A stretch of 10,166 bases of DNA from Halanaerobiaceae bacterium. Lineage in GTDB: Bacteria > Bacillota > Halanaerobiia > Halanaerobiales > Halarsenatibacteraceae. Position numbers and translations under genes: made by a program. How positions within the stretch are numbered: position 1 is the first letter of the stretch; the number at the start of each line of letters is the position of its first letter. The notes beneath the pieces are model-generated. The model was not told where the DNA came from. It did no database searches and was given only the letters and a program-made list of their open reading frames with translations. Shown piece by piece: positions 1-6,169 of the stretch. The DNA lies in the NCBI GenBank assembly GCA_003554685.1, contig PWHA01000038.1, positions 1-10,166 on the forward strand, given 5' to 3'.

Positions 1-18
1 AGAACTTAAAGTTTGCAT
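1..18 (-). CDS. 5' end of an unidentified minus-strand gene, cut by window edge
   Basis: Reading the minus strand, an ATG at 18-16 is preceded by a strong Shine-Dalgarno AAGGGAGG with a spacer of about 5 nt. It opens a frame coding M-Q-T-L-S-S before the window ends. A sigma-A like promoter (187-192 / 164-169) lies upstream in the same orientation, which supports a real start. Six residues say nothing about the product. The gene is divergent from the dipeptide epimerase at 361, so the two share the intergenic region but not a transcript. Confidence 0.6.
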
Positions 19-157
19 TTTATCCTCCCTTCATCCCGGTCCCGCTTTCGGGATCCAGGTGAAAGCTTGAGATGATTAATTTTTAAGGAAATCTCTGACT
101 GCCGGTAGTAAGGCTCCTTTTCAGGATGCCCCCTCCGCAGCTGTTAGATTACCTTCT
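19..157 (-). promoter_or_regulatory. Structured 5' leader of the left-edge gene, class not recognised
   Basis: The stretch between the predicted transcription start (about 157) and the ATG at 18 is about 140 nt, far longer than a minimal leader. On the minus strand it contains two GC-rich hairpins. One is TCCT-GAAA-AGGA extended by GGC/GCC with one bulged A (near 104-122). The other is CGGGA/TCCCG around an AAAG loop, extended by a G-U and a G-C pair (about 40-57), close to the Shine-Dalgarno. I compared it by eye with common Bacillota riboswitch cores (T-box, TPP, SAM, glycine, c-di-GMP-I, lysine, cobalamin, fluoride) and saw no match. It may be a cis-regulatory leader or simply structured UTR. 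Confidence 0.35.
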
Positions 158-163
158 TTCTCT

Positions 164-192
164 ACTATATAATATTTTTAACCAAATGTGAA
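164..192 (-). promoter_or_regulatory. Sigma-A type promoter for the left-edge gene
   Basis: On the minus strand, TTCACA (192-187) and TATAGT (169-164) are separated by 17 nt. Each hexamer has four of six consensus bases (TTGACA/TATAAT) and the spacing is ideal. Transcription would begin near 157, giving a leader of about 140 nt before the ATG at 18. Confidence 0.45.
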
Positions 193-257
193 TAGTTTTC
201 AGCAAAAAAAAATGGAACTGAAGATTTATTTTACTGTTTGTCGGGGTTTTAGACAAT

Positions 258-301
258 TTGAGAAAGGAATTTGGGTCCAGGGCTATAATAATAACTATAA
301 T
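258..301 (+). promoter_or_regulatory. Possible promoter region of the dipeptide epimerase gene
   Basis: Two perfect TATAAT hexamers (284-289 and 296-301) lie 60-77 bp upstream of the epimerase start. The -35 partners are poor: TTGAGA at 258-263 is 20 nt from the first, and TTGGGT at 271-276 is 19 nt from the second. The -10 boxes are convincing, the exact promoter is not. Confidence 0.3.
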
Positions 302-360
302 ATGGACTGCAGGTATTATTAATGTAGTAGGAGCTATTAAGAAAAGAATGGAGGCAGATT

Positions 361-1452
361 ATGAAAATTAAAGATATTGAACTATTTCAGCTGGAAATTC
401 CCATGGAAAGACCCTTCAGCACCTCCCTGCACACAGTAAAAGAGGCAAAAAACACGGTGGTAAGGATTGTTTCTGATGATGACTGGGTCGGCTGGGGAGA
501 GGGTTCTCCCACGGAAGTGATTACCGGAGACAGCAATGCTTCAATCCGTGGCTATATTGAAAACTGCTTGAAGCCGATTCTGCTTGGAGAAGAGCCGGGG
601 AATCTGGAAAAGATAACCTCATTAATTCAGGATTCAGGAGCTGGCAACACCAATGCTAAAGCTGCGGTGGAAATGGCGGTTTATGATCTTTTTGGTCAGC
701 AGCTGGGAGTTCCGGTTTATCAGTTTTTAGGGGGTTATCAAAATAAGCTGCAGACCGATATGACAGTCAGTGTGGCCGGAGCCGATGAGATGGAAAAGGA
801 CGCCAGAAGGGCAGTGAAGGCCGGATTTCGCACCTTGAAATTGAAGGTAGGAAATGATCTGCTTGAGGATCTGGAAAGGGTTGAGACGGTTAGATTTTCT
901 GTCGGCTCCGAAATTAATATCCGGCTGGATGCCAATCAGGGCTGGCAGCCCAAAGAAGCGGTTAAAATTATCAGGGAGATGGAAGAGCTGGGACTGGATC
1001 TTGAACTGGTTGAGCAGCCCGTGCCGGCGGAGGATTTTGCCGGTTTGAAGTATGTAAAAAATAATGTTCTTACCCCGATTATGGCTGATGAAAGCCTGTT
1101 TTCACCCCGGGATGCTATCAGATTAATTAAAGAAGACTGCTGTGATCTTTTTAATATCAAGTTAATGAAATCAGGAGGATTTTCCCGGGCTCTAATGATT
1201 AATTCTGTGGCGGAAGCGGCAGGAATTGAGTGTATGCTGGGCTGTATGCTGGAAAGCAAAATTGCCATTACCGCTGCAGCCCAGCTGGCCGGAGCCCGCC
1301 GCAATATAACCAGACTTGACCTTGATGCCCCTCTGCTGCTGGCTGAGGATCCAATCCAGGGAGGAATCAGCTACCAGGGTCCCCGGATTGAACTTCCCCC
1401 GGCTCCCGGTCTGGGCATTTCCGGAGCAGATAATCTGGAGAAGATTAAATAA
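361..1452 (+). CDS. Dipeptide epimerase (L-Ala-D/L-Glu epimerase type, enolase superfamily)
   Basis: This 363-residue cytosolic enzyme belongs to the muconate-lactonizing subgroup of the enolase superfamily. An N-terminal capping domain (about 1-125) is followed by a TIM barrel. Visible catalytic features are the KxK motif K160-L-K162, metal ligands D190 (RLDANQGW), E218 (VEQP) and D243 (MADES), and the second-face lysine K267 in NIKLMKSGG. The late motif RLDLDAP (D320, D322) matches the aspartates that bind the dipeptide amino group in Bacillus YkfB-type epimerases, as I recall that family. The expected reaction is epimerisation of L-Ala-D-Glu to L-Ala-L-Glu during murein peptide recycling, though specificity for other dipeptides cannot be excluded. 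Length is typical. The start is supported by GGAGG at 350-354 with a 6-nt spacer. The next gene on the strand lies 154 bp downstream. Confidence 0.9.
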   Translation: MKIKDIELFQLEIPMERPFSTSLHTVKEAKNTVVRIVSDDDWVGWGEGSPTEVITGDSNASIRGYIENCLKPILLGEEPGNLEKITSLIQDSGAGNTNAKAAVEMAVYDLFGQQLGVPVYQFLGGYQNKLQTDMTVSVAGADEMEKDARRAVKAGFRTLKLKVGNDLLEDLERVETVRFSVGSEINIRLDANQGWQPKEAVKIIREMEELGLDLELVEQPVPAEDFAGLKYVKNNVLTPIMADESLFSPRDAIRLIKEDCCDLFNIKLMKSGGFSRALMINSVAEAAGIECMLGCMLESKIAITAAAQLAGARRNITRLDLDAPLLLAEDPIQGGISYQGPRIELPPAPGLGISGADNLEKIK

Positions 1453-1494
1453 AATGGGGAAGATAAATTTAATATTGAAAAAATCATTAGCCAT

Positions 1495-1520
1495 AAAAGA
1501 ATATAACAAAAGAATATAAC
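1495..1520. repeat. 13-bp perfect tandem duplication (2 copies)
   Basis: The unit AAAAGAATATAAC occurs at 1495-1507 and again at 1508-1520, just after the epimerase stop codon. It is one of many short head-to-tail duplications in the intergenic DNA of this window. The rest of 1453-1606 is AT-rich, and I see no convincing terminator in it. Confidence 0.85.
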
Positions 1521-1606
1521 TGAAAAACAAATTTGAGACAGTTCGAATTTAAACTAAAAAATTTTAGATCTGATATGATAAAATAAATCTGCTGTGAGGT
1601 GATTTA

Positions 1607-2389
1607 ATGGCTAAAATTATTCTGTCCCCGCTGCTGCTGGCTCTGTTTGTTATGCTGGTTTTTAGTCTGATTATTCTGCTGCGTTCGGACAAAAAATCTG
1701 CCGCCGGTTCCCGGAAAAAACTGCTCATTTTTCTGGTGTTTGTCTCAGCTCTTTCTCTCTGGCTGGTTAGTACCCCTGTGATTTCGCTCAGAATTGCTGC
1801 AGTTCTGGAAGAACCCTTTCGAGATGCAAGCCTGATAATCCCAGACAGGGAAGTAGAGGTGGTTACAGTTTTAAGCGGCGGAATACAGGAAGGACCGGTA
1901 TCTGAACTTGATACTCCTGGGGATGCCTCGGCTCACCGAGTGATTCGAGGGGTTAATTACTTTTTAAACAGTGAGGCTGATTATCTGGTAATGCAGGGAG
2001 CTCTTAGCGGAGAAAAGCCTGAGAGAATGACAGAACTGATGAAAGAGCTGGCTTTGAAGATGGGAGTTTCCGAAGAAGATATCCTGCTGGAATCCTATTC
2101 CAGAAATACCAGAGAGCATCCCCGGGAACTGCTGGAAATGGCAGAGGTATCTTCAGATATCAAGTTGGCGGTGGTAACCTCGGGCTGGCATCTGCTGCGA
2201 GCCGAAAGAGAGTTTGCCCGATATTTTGCAGATTTAACTCTGGTTCCAGCTGAGTTTATTTCTCATGACCGCCCTGAGGGGTTTAAAGCCTGGCTGCCTC
2301 AGGTTTCGGGACTGAGAACTTCTACCCGGTCCTTCCATGAGATGATAGGCATTATCTGGTATCATCTTCGTTACCGGCTGAACCTTTAA
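1607..2389 (+). CDS. YdcF/ElyC/SanA-type membrane protein (DUF218 domain)
   Basis: This is a 260-residue inner-membrane protein. Two hydrophobic segments (about 5-26 and 38-60) are separated by a basic loop (RSDKKSAAGSRKK), so the soluble domain (about 65-260) probably faces outward. Family-like motifs in that domain are VTVLSGGI (87-93), ESYSRNTREH (162-171, matching the conserved E-x-x-S-x-N-T-x-E block), VVTSGWHLLRAE (189-200) and the terminal HEMIGIIWYHLRYR. ElyC and SanA of Escherichia coli, in the same family, affect envelope integrity and peptidoglycan precursor use; the exact chemistry is unresolved. The start has GAGGTGAT at 1596-1603 just upstream of the ATG. It follows the epimerase on the same strand, so a shared role in wall peptide or envelope maintenance is plausible but unproven. 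Confidence 0.82.
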   Translation: MAKIILSPLLLALFVMLVFSLIILLRSDKKSAAGSRKKLLIFLVFVSALSLWLVSTPVISLRIAAVLEEPFRDASLIIPDREVEVVTVLSGGIQEGPVSELDTPGDASAHRVIRGVNYFLNSEADYLVMQGALSGEKPERMTELMKELALKMGVSEEDILLESYSRNTREHPRELLEMAEVSSDIKLAVVTSGWHLLRAEREFARYFADLTLVPAEFISHDRPEGFKAWLPQVSGLRTSTRSFHEMIGIIWYHLRYRLNL

Positions 2390-2419
2390 ACTAAATATTT
2401 AAGCAAAAGTTAGAATATA

Positions 2420-2448
2420 TTGACACCCTTCTGGACAATTGATACAAT
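2420..2448 (+). promoter_or_regulatory. Strong sigma-A promoter for the radical SAM gene
   Basis: A perfect TTGACA (2420-2425) and TACAAT (2443-2448) are separated by exactly 17 nt. It starts 30 bp after the stop codon of the DUF218 gene, so the radical SAM gene has its own promoter. Transcription would begin near 2455, leaving a leader of about 130 nt. Confidence 0.8.
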
Positions 2449-2470
2449 ATAGGTGTAGAAATTAATTTTA

Positions 2471-2490
2471 TTATTGATAATTATTGATAG
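2471..2490. repeat. 10-bp tandem duplication in the radical SAM leader
   Basis: TTATTGATAA at 2471-2480 is followed directly by TTATTGATAG at 2481-2490, and a degenerate third unit (AAGATTGATA) follows at 2491-2500. It lies inside the predicted untranslated leader. I see no riboswitch class or strong hairpin in the leader. Confidence 0.6.
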
Positions 2491-2583
2491 AAGATTGATA
2501 TTTTATTGCTGGTTGAGAGCTATCTGTCTGAGTTCAAGTTACTGGCTGTTTGTACTTTTTAATTCCAAAAAGGGGGGAGCACA

Positions 2584-3999
2584 ATGAGTGATAAATTAGG
2601 TTTTGCCAAAAAACTGGCAGTGGAGAAGGCGGTTCAGAAGGGGCTTGATTATGCGCTGAAGGATCCGGCTAAAAATCTGCCCCGGCTGGTTAATCTGGCC
2701 CGCATGATCACCAGGTCTGAAGATTATAAGGCCGGCCTGGACAATTTTGCTGAAGTTATGGAAGAAAATCCAGTTGTTTATGAGTATACTGATCGTTTTC
2801 AGGAACTGGATCCAGCCTACCAGGAAACCCTTTTAACCCTGTTTTTTGTAAATGCCACCCTGCTGGGAACCCCCTACCGCAAGGAAAAGGGCGAAGAAAT
2901 AGGAGCTAATGTTCCCTATACGATTCTCTTTGATCCCACCAGCGCCTGCAACTTAAACTGCCAGGGCTGCTGGGCCGGCAAGTATGAAAAATCTCATACT
3001 ATGGATTTTGAAACCATAGATAGAATAGTAAGTGAAGCTAAGGATTTGGGCATTTACTTTTTTGTCCTGTCCGGTGGTGAGCCCACAGTTTACCCCCATC
3101 TCTTTGATATATTTAACAAGCATCAGGATTGTGTTTTTATGATGTATACTAACGGGACCCTGATAGATGAAGAGATGGCAGATAAATTTCTCGAGGCAGG
3201 TAACATCAGCCCCTGCATCAGTCTCGAGGGCTTTACCGGAGAAACTGACAACAGAAGAGGAAAGGGCATCACAGAAAAGGTGGAAAGAGCTATGGATCTG
3301 CTGAAGGAAAGAGGGGTTCTTTTTGGCAGCAGCATCACTGTAACCAGACAGAATTGTGATCTCCTGCTGGAAAGCGATGAGCTGATTCAAAGGCTGATAG
3401 ACAAGGGTGTATTTTATACCTGGCTGTTTCATTATGTCCCGATCGGCAGTGAACCGGATCTTGACATTATGCTGACCCCGGAGCAGAGGAAGGGACTGGT
3501 GGATAGAATTCCTGAATTGCGCTGGAACTATCCCCTGTTTATGATTGATTTCTGGAATGACGGCCATCTGACCGGGGGCTGTATTGCTGGAGGAGAAAGA
3601 TATTTCCATATTAATGCCAATGGGGACGTTGAACCCTGTGCTTTTGTCCATTTTGCAGTGGATAATATTAAAGATAAGTCCCTGGAAGAAGTTCTGAAGA
3701 ATCCCTTCTTCCGGGAATATCAGGAAAGGATTCCATTCAGCGATAATCTTTATCGGCCCTGCCCGATAATTGATGTGCCGAAGCAGCTGGAAAAAATGGT
3801 GAAGGCAACGGGAGCTAGACCAACCCATGAAGGTGCTGATGATCTCTTCAGGCCGGATATTGCAGCAGAACTTAAGGAAAAATCTCAAAACTGGGAGGAA
3901 ATTTCCCGTCCTCTGCATCATAATAAGCTGTGTCAGCGGGGTATAAAGGCAGAAGAATTGGAATATCAGGAGGATGAGAAAGCACTCCATAAAAGGTAA
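2584..3999 (+). CDS. Radical SAM protein with extra C-terminal cysteines (SPASM-like)
   Basis: This is a 471-residue cytosolic enzyme. After a helical N-terminal region of about 110 residues, the radical SAM core begins at PYTILFDPTSACNLNC. The [4Fe-4S] cysteines are C122, C126 and C129 (CxxxCxxC), and the SAM-binding SGGEP lies at 163-167. Further conserved-looking cysteines are C333 (GGC), C352 (in NANGDVEPC, a common SPASM-type context) and C393 (RPCP), so an auxiliary cluster is possible. C450 lies near a charged tail. The layout resembles MoaA/SPASM-family (COG0535) proteins of anaerobes, but substrate and product cannot be read from sequence. No small peptide substrate gene or modification partner is adjacent, which argues against a simple RiPP maturase. 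The start has AGGGGGGAG at 2571-2579. It is transcribed alone from the promoter at 2420. Confidence 0.85.
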   Translation: MSDKLGFAKKLAVEKAVQKGLDYALKDPAKNLPRLVNLARMITRSEDYKAGLDNFAEVMEENPVVYEYTDRFQELDPAYQETLLTLFFVNATLLGTPYRKEKGEEIGANVPYTILFDPTSACNLNCQGCWAGKYEKSHTMDFETIDRIVSEAKDLGIYFFVLSGGEPTVYPHLFDIFNKHQDCVFMMYTNGTLIDEEMADKFLEAGNISPCISLEGFTGETDNRRGKGITEKVERAMDLLKERGVLFGSSITVTRQNCDLLLESDELIQRLIDKGVFYTWLFHYVPIGSEPDLDIMLTPEQRKGLVDRIPELRWNYPLFMIDFWNDGHLTGGCIAGGERYFHINANGDVEPCAFVHFAVDNIKDKSLEEVLKNPFFREYQERIPFSDNLYRPCPIIDVPKQLEKMVKATGARPTHEGADDLFRPDIAAELKEKSQNWEEISRPLHHNKLCQRGIKAEELEYQEDEKALHKR

Positions 4000-4039
4000 C
4001 TTCAGGAAATAAAGTCCGGAAGATTAATGCTGAAGGAAA

Positions 4040-4077
4040 TTAATTTTTAAAAGTGAAGTTAATTCTTAAAAGCAAAG
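4040..4077. repeat. 19-bp imperfect tandem duplication (2 copies)
   Basis: Copies at 4040-4058 and 4059-4077 share 16 of 19 bases (unit begins TTAATTTTTAAAAG). It lies 40 bp after the radical SAM stop codon. The divergence suggests an older duplication than the perfect ones elsewhere in the window. Confidence 0.6.
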
Positions 4078-4133
4078 AAAAGTACTGGAAAGAAAAATAA
4101 CAGAATAGAATATTACCTTTTTTGGGGCATTCC

Positions 4134-4166
4134 GGGGCAGCTGATGATTCAGCTCTCCTTATATTT
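4134..4166 (+). terminator. Probable terminator after the radical SAM gene
   Basis: A perfect 6-bp stem AGCTGA/TCAGCT (4139-4144 / 4149-4154) with a TGAT loop is extended, after one C/C mismatch, by GGG/TCC pairing. It is followed by a T-rich but interrupted run (TTATATTTTATT). It lies 135 bp after the stop codon, and the weak T-tract keeps confidence moderate. The rest of 4000-4379 is AT-rich and shows only the duplications listed separately. Confidence 0.4.
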
Positions 4167-4293
4167 TATTATTATATTAACCGGGAGTTAGAGAATTAAA
4201 AATCTTAAAATAAGAAAATTAAATTGAAAATATGTCTGTTTAATTATGGAGTAAAAGAAGAATTAATATTGGAAAAGGAGTTATCTGGTATGC

Positions 4294-4354
4294 TTAGTAT
4301 GCCAGGGAGTGATATATTTCGAATTTAGTATGCCAGGGAGTGATATATTTCGAA
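4294..4354. repeat. 30-bp perfect direct repeat, 2 copies one base apart
   Basis: Two identical 30-bp units occupy 4294-4323 and 4325-4354; each begins TTAGTATGCCAGGGAG and ends TATATTTCGAA. They end 25 bp beyond the stop codon of the minus-strand kinase. The first copy overlaps a plus-strand hairpin: CTGGTATGC (4285-4293), TTA loop, GTATGCCAG (4297-4305), nine pairs including two G-U. This is the longest and cleanest duplication in the window. Confidence 0.9.
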
Positions 4355-4379
4355 CCTGAGAGGTAAAAGAGGTTGAACT

Positions 4380-5696
4380 TCAGGATGCTGCCTCAGGGAT
4401 GGCGAGTTCAAAGCGTATTTTATTATCTTTGGTGGTTTTAATGGTGAAATCGCCACCCTTACTGGTAATAATTTCTCTGGTTATAGCCAGCCCCAGCCCC
4501 TGACTGCCCTTTCTGGTAGTATAACCAGGATTTACTATTTCATCAATATTTTCCGGCAGGTTTTTCTGGTCCAGCAGCGGATTTTCCATTATCACCAGGT
4601 ATTTATCCTGCTGTTTTTTTATCTCAAGGTAGATTATCCTATTTAGATCCTGAAACTCCTGAAGATACTCAATGGCATTATCAATGATGTTTCCGATAAC
4701 CCGGCAGAGCTGGTTGGCATCCAGAGCTGGATTTTCCAGTTTATCCTGAATATTAATTTCCAGGTCAATATTTTGCTGATCGGCCTGTGATATTTTGTAA
4801 TAGAGCAGGCCGTTTAAGGCTTCCTGACCGGTGCTGGTAACAAAATCCAGCTGCTGCAGCTCGTCGGACAGGCACCTGATATATCTGTCCAGTCTGTCGT
4901 ATTTCTCCATCTGCACCAGTGATGAGATGACCTGGAGATTATGTTTGAAATCGTGCTGCTGATACTGCAGGGCCTGATTGAGGTTAGAAAGGTTATCGAC
5001 CTTCTCTCTTGCCAGCGAGAGGTCAATTTCATTTTCAACGAAACGACAGAGGATGGTATCCAGGATAATGGCCAGCAGTGATAAAATCAGGGCAAGGGTT
5101 ACCATGTAGGGGGCAAAAGCTGGCAGGGGCGGGGAAAGCACAAAACTGTAAATTATGTAATAAATTATAATTAGATTTTCCACAGCCAGGGCTATCAGAA
5201 CCCAGATGCGGGTCTTATTTTCAATTTCTGTCTCAATAAACCTTAACTTGAGCGGCAGCATTTTAATATCTTTTTTCCGAACAATGTAATAGACAGTTAA
5301 CAGCAGCAGAACCAGCATTATAATGGAGGAGAGAGCCAGTGCCGGGGTTGTCAGCACCTGACTGAAACTCATATTAAAATTATGGATGAAAGCTGCCAGA
5401 GTTATCATTTCCAAGGGAAGAAAAAGAATAACAGTTTTAATGACCACCAGGCTGGAAGTAATCAAATTGAAATTTAAGATTAGCCAGACCAGAATAAACA
5501 TATTAAAAAAGGCCAGTATTATCAGCAGCAAAACAGGAGTGTTGAAGTGATAAATCAACCTGGCAATTGAAGCCTGGAAGAATCCCACGGCCGCTATTTT
5601 AGGAAGGCTTATTTTTAAATTAAAGATAGTTAAGCCTATGAGCAGGGAAAGGCTAAACCCCAGGGTATAGAAAGTCATATAGAAAAAGGTCAGCAT
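4380..5696 (-). CDS. Membrane sensor histidine kinase with Spo0B-like phosphoacceptor domain, no adjacent regulator
   Basis: This 438-residue protein has an N-terminal half of about seven hydrophobic segments (to about residue 220) with no sizeable extracellular domain. A short coiled linker follows, then the phosphoacceptor helix QQHDFKHNLQVISSLVQ, with the likely phosphorylated H248. Its continuation MEKYDRLDRYI resembles the Spo0B/CitA-type helical hairpin. The GHKL ATPase domain shows an N-box (GNIIDNAIEY, N340) and a glycine-rich lid GYTTRKGSQGLGLAI (about 391-405). The overall plan is like AgrC-type peptide-sensing kinases, but the ligand is unknown. I chose ATG 5696 because AAGGAG lies 9 nt upstream; a TTG at 5705 touches the Shine-Dalgarno and is unlikely. 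No response regulator gene adjoins it: the region downstream of its stop is non-coding and then a convergent gene. Confidence 0.87.
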   Translation of the reverse strand: MLTFFYMTFYTLGFSLSLLIGLTIFNLKISLPKIAAVGFFQASIARLIYHFNTPVLLLIILAFFNMFILVWLILNFNLITSSLVVIKTVILFLPLEMITLAAFIHNFNMSFSQVLTTPALALSSIIMLVLLLLTVYYIVRKKDIKMLPLKLRFIETEIENKTRIWVLIALAVENLIIIYYIIYSFVLSPPLPAFAPYMVTLALILSLLAIILDTILCRFVENEIDLSLAREKVDNLSNLNQALQYQQHDFKHNLQVISSLVQMEKYDRLDRYIRCLSDELQQLDFVTSTGQEALNGLLYYKISQADQQNIDLEINIQDKLENPALDANQLCRVIGNIIDNAIEYLQEFQDLNRIIYLEIKKQQDKYLVIMENPLLDQKNLPENIDEIVNPGYTTRKGSQGLGLAITREIITSKGGDFTIKTTKDNKIRFELAIPEAAS

Positions 5697-5726
5697 AGCC
5701 AACAACTCCTTACCTTAATCCTTATC

Positions 5727-5744
5727 TTGAAAATATTGAAAATA
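5727..5744. repeat. 9-bp perfect tandem duplication upstream of the kinase
   Basis: TTGAAAATA occurs twice head to tail (5727-5735, 5736-5744), about 30 bp upstream of the kinase start. It would lie in the kinase leader or promoter region. I could not identify a convincing -35/-10 pair for the kinase. Confidence 0.6.
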
Positions 5745-5776
5745 TTATGCAGTTTTATTTTCATCTATTGTTGTGC

Positions 5777-5802
5777 TCCGAAGGGACATTCCGAAGGGAC
5801 AT
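5777..5802. repeat. 13-bp perfect GC-rich tandem duplication (2 copies)
   Basis: TCCGAAGGGACAT occurs at 5777-5789 and 5790-5802, inside otherwise very AT-rich DNA upstream of the kinase. A related AAGGGGCAT follows. On the minus strand the unit contains CCTTCGG. A similar string, GGGGCATTCCGGGGCA, lies at 4124-4139 on the far side of the kinase gene. Confidence 0.85.
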
Positions 5803-5940
5803 AAGGGGCATGGGGGTTTACCTTAATCCTTTATTATTTTAATTCTGCAAAAATAACTATTATCCTGCTTATTTCTGATTATTCAGGGAAAAATGTCGAT
5901 TGTTTAGTCGATAAATCAAATAAAAATTATCAAATATCTA

Positions 5941-5997
5941 AATATTTATATGCAAACCTAATATTTATATACAAACCTATATAATATAAACAAACCT
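5941..5997. repeat. Three 19-bp iteron-like tandem repeats
   Basis: Units at 5941-5959 and 5960-5978 are identical except for one base (AATATTTATATRCAAACCT). A third, more diverged unit at 5979-5997 keeps the ATA-rich half and the CAAACCT end. Further ATAAACAAAT strings continue to about 6020. They sit in the region between the divergent kinase and exported-protein genes, roughly 80-140 bp upstream of the promoter at 6078. They could be regulator-binding sites or simply slippage products. The remainder of 5832-6077 is AT-rich with no coding potential seen. Confidence 0.7.
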
Positions 5998-6077
5998 CTA
6001 TAAACAAATATAAACAAATTTAACAGGTTCAAATATAAATTTATCAGGTCATCTTTTTGCTGCCTAAAGCTTTAACC

Positions 6078-6106
6078 TTGCAGTAATTCAAGTTATATTA
6101 TATAAT
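6078..6106 (+). promoter_or_regulatory. Sigma-A promoter for the small exported protein
   Basis: TTGCAG (6078-6083) and a perfect TATAAT (6101-6106) are separated by 17 nt. Transcription would start near 6113. That is just upstream of the AGGAG at 6121-6125 and the second Shine-Dalgarno, AAGGAG, at 6154-6159. Confidence 0.7.
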
Positions 6107-6169
6107 CAGACAAAAGCAAAAGGAGAGAGTAAAGTGGGGTTCATTATTCCAGGAAGGAGAGTAACCGGT

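Larger units (their letters stand above)
5710..5831. repeat. 14-bp perfect direct repeat flanking a 94-bp segment
   Basis: TTACCTTAATCCTT is present at 5710-5723, next to the kinase Shine-Dalgarno, and again at 5818-5831. The 94 bp between holds the 9-bp and 13-bp tandem duplications. It could be the trace of a segmental duplication, a small insertion with target duplication, or a repeated regulator site. I see no terminal inverted repeats that would favour a mobile element. Confidence 0.6.

Noticed and set aside
936..1530. Minus-strand frames over the epimerase gene
   Set aside because: They overlap the catalytic part of a well-conserved enzyme and show no recognisable protein features.
2953..3990. 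Long minus-strand open frame (345 codons) opposite the radical SAM gene
   Set aside because: It lies wholly inside a gene with clear motifs on the other strand, its translation shows no domain, and it has no credible Shine-Dalgarno or promoter context. It is a shadow frame.
4285..4354. CRISPR array
   Set aside because: Only two 30-bp copies exist with a single base between them, so there is no spacer; no cas gene is present.
5697..5705. TTG start at 5705 (or 5702) for the kinase
   Set aside because: The Shine-Dalgarno AAGGAG abuts or nearly abuts these codons, whereas ATG 5696 has a proper 9-nt spacing.
5710..5831. Small insertion element flanked by target duplications
   Set aside because: The 14-bp direct repeats flank 94 bp, but no terminal inverted repeats are visible inside them, and the interior is itself made of unrelated tandem units.
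5893..5912. Possible Spo0A boxes (TGTCGAT-like) upstream of the kinase
   Set aside because: The match to the TGTCGAA consensus is incomplete and a short motif like this occurs often by chance; no sporulation gene is adjacent.
5941..5997. Replication origin or plasmid iterons
   Set aside because: The 19-bp repeats resemble iterons in form, but there is no replication initiator gene, no DnaA-box cluster, and the neighbours are chromosomal.
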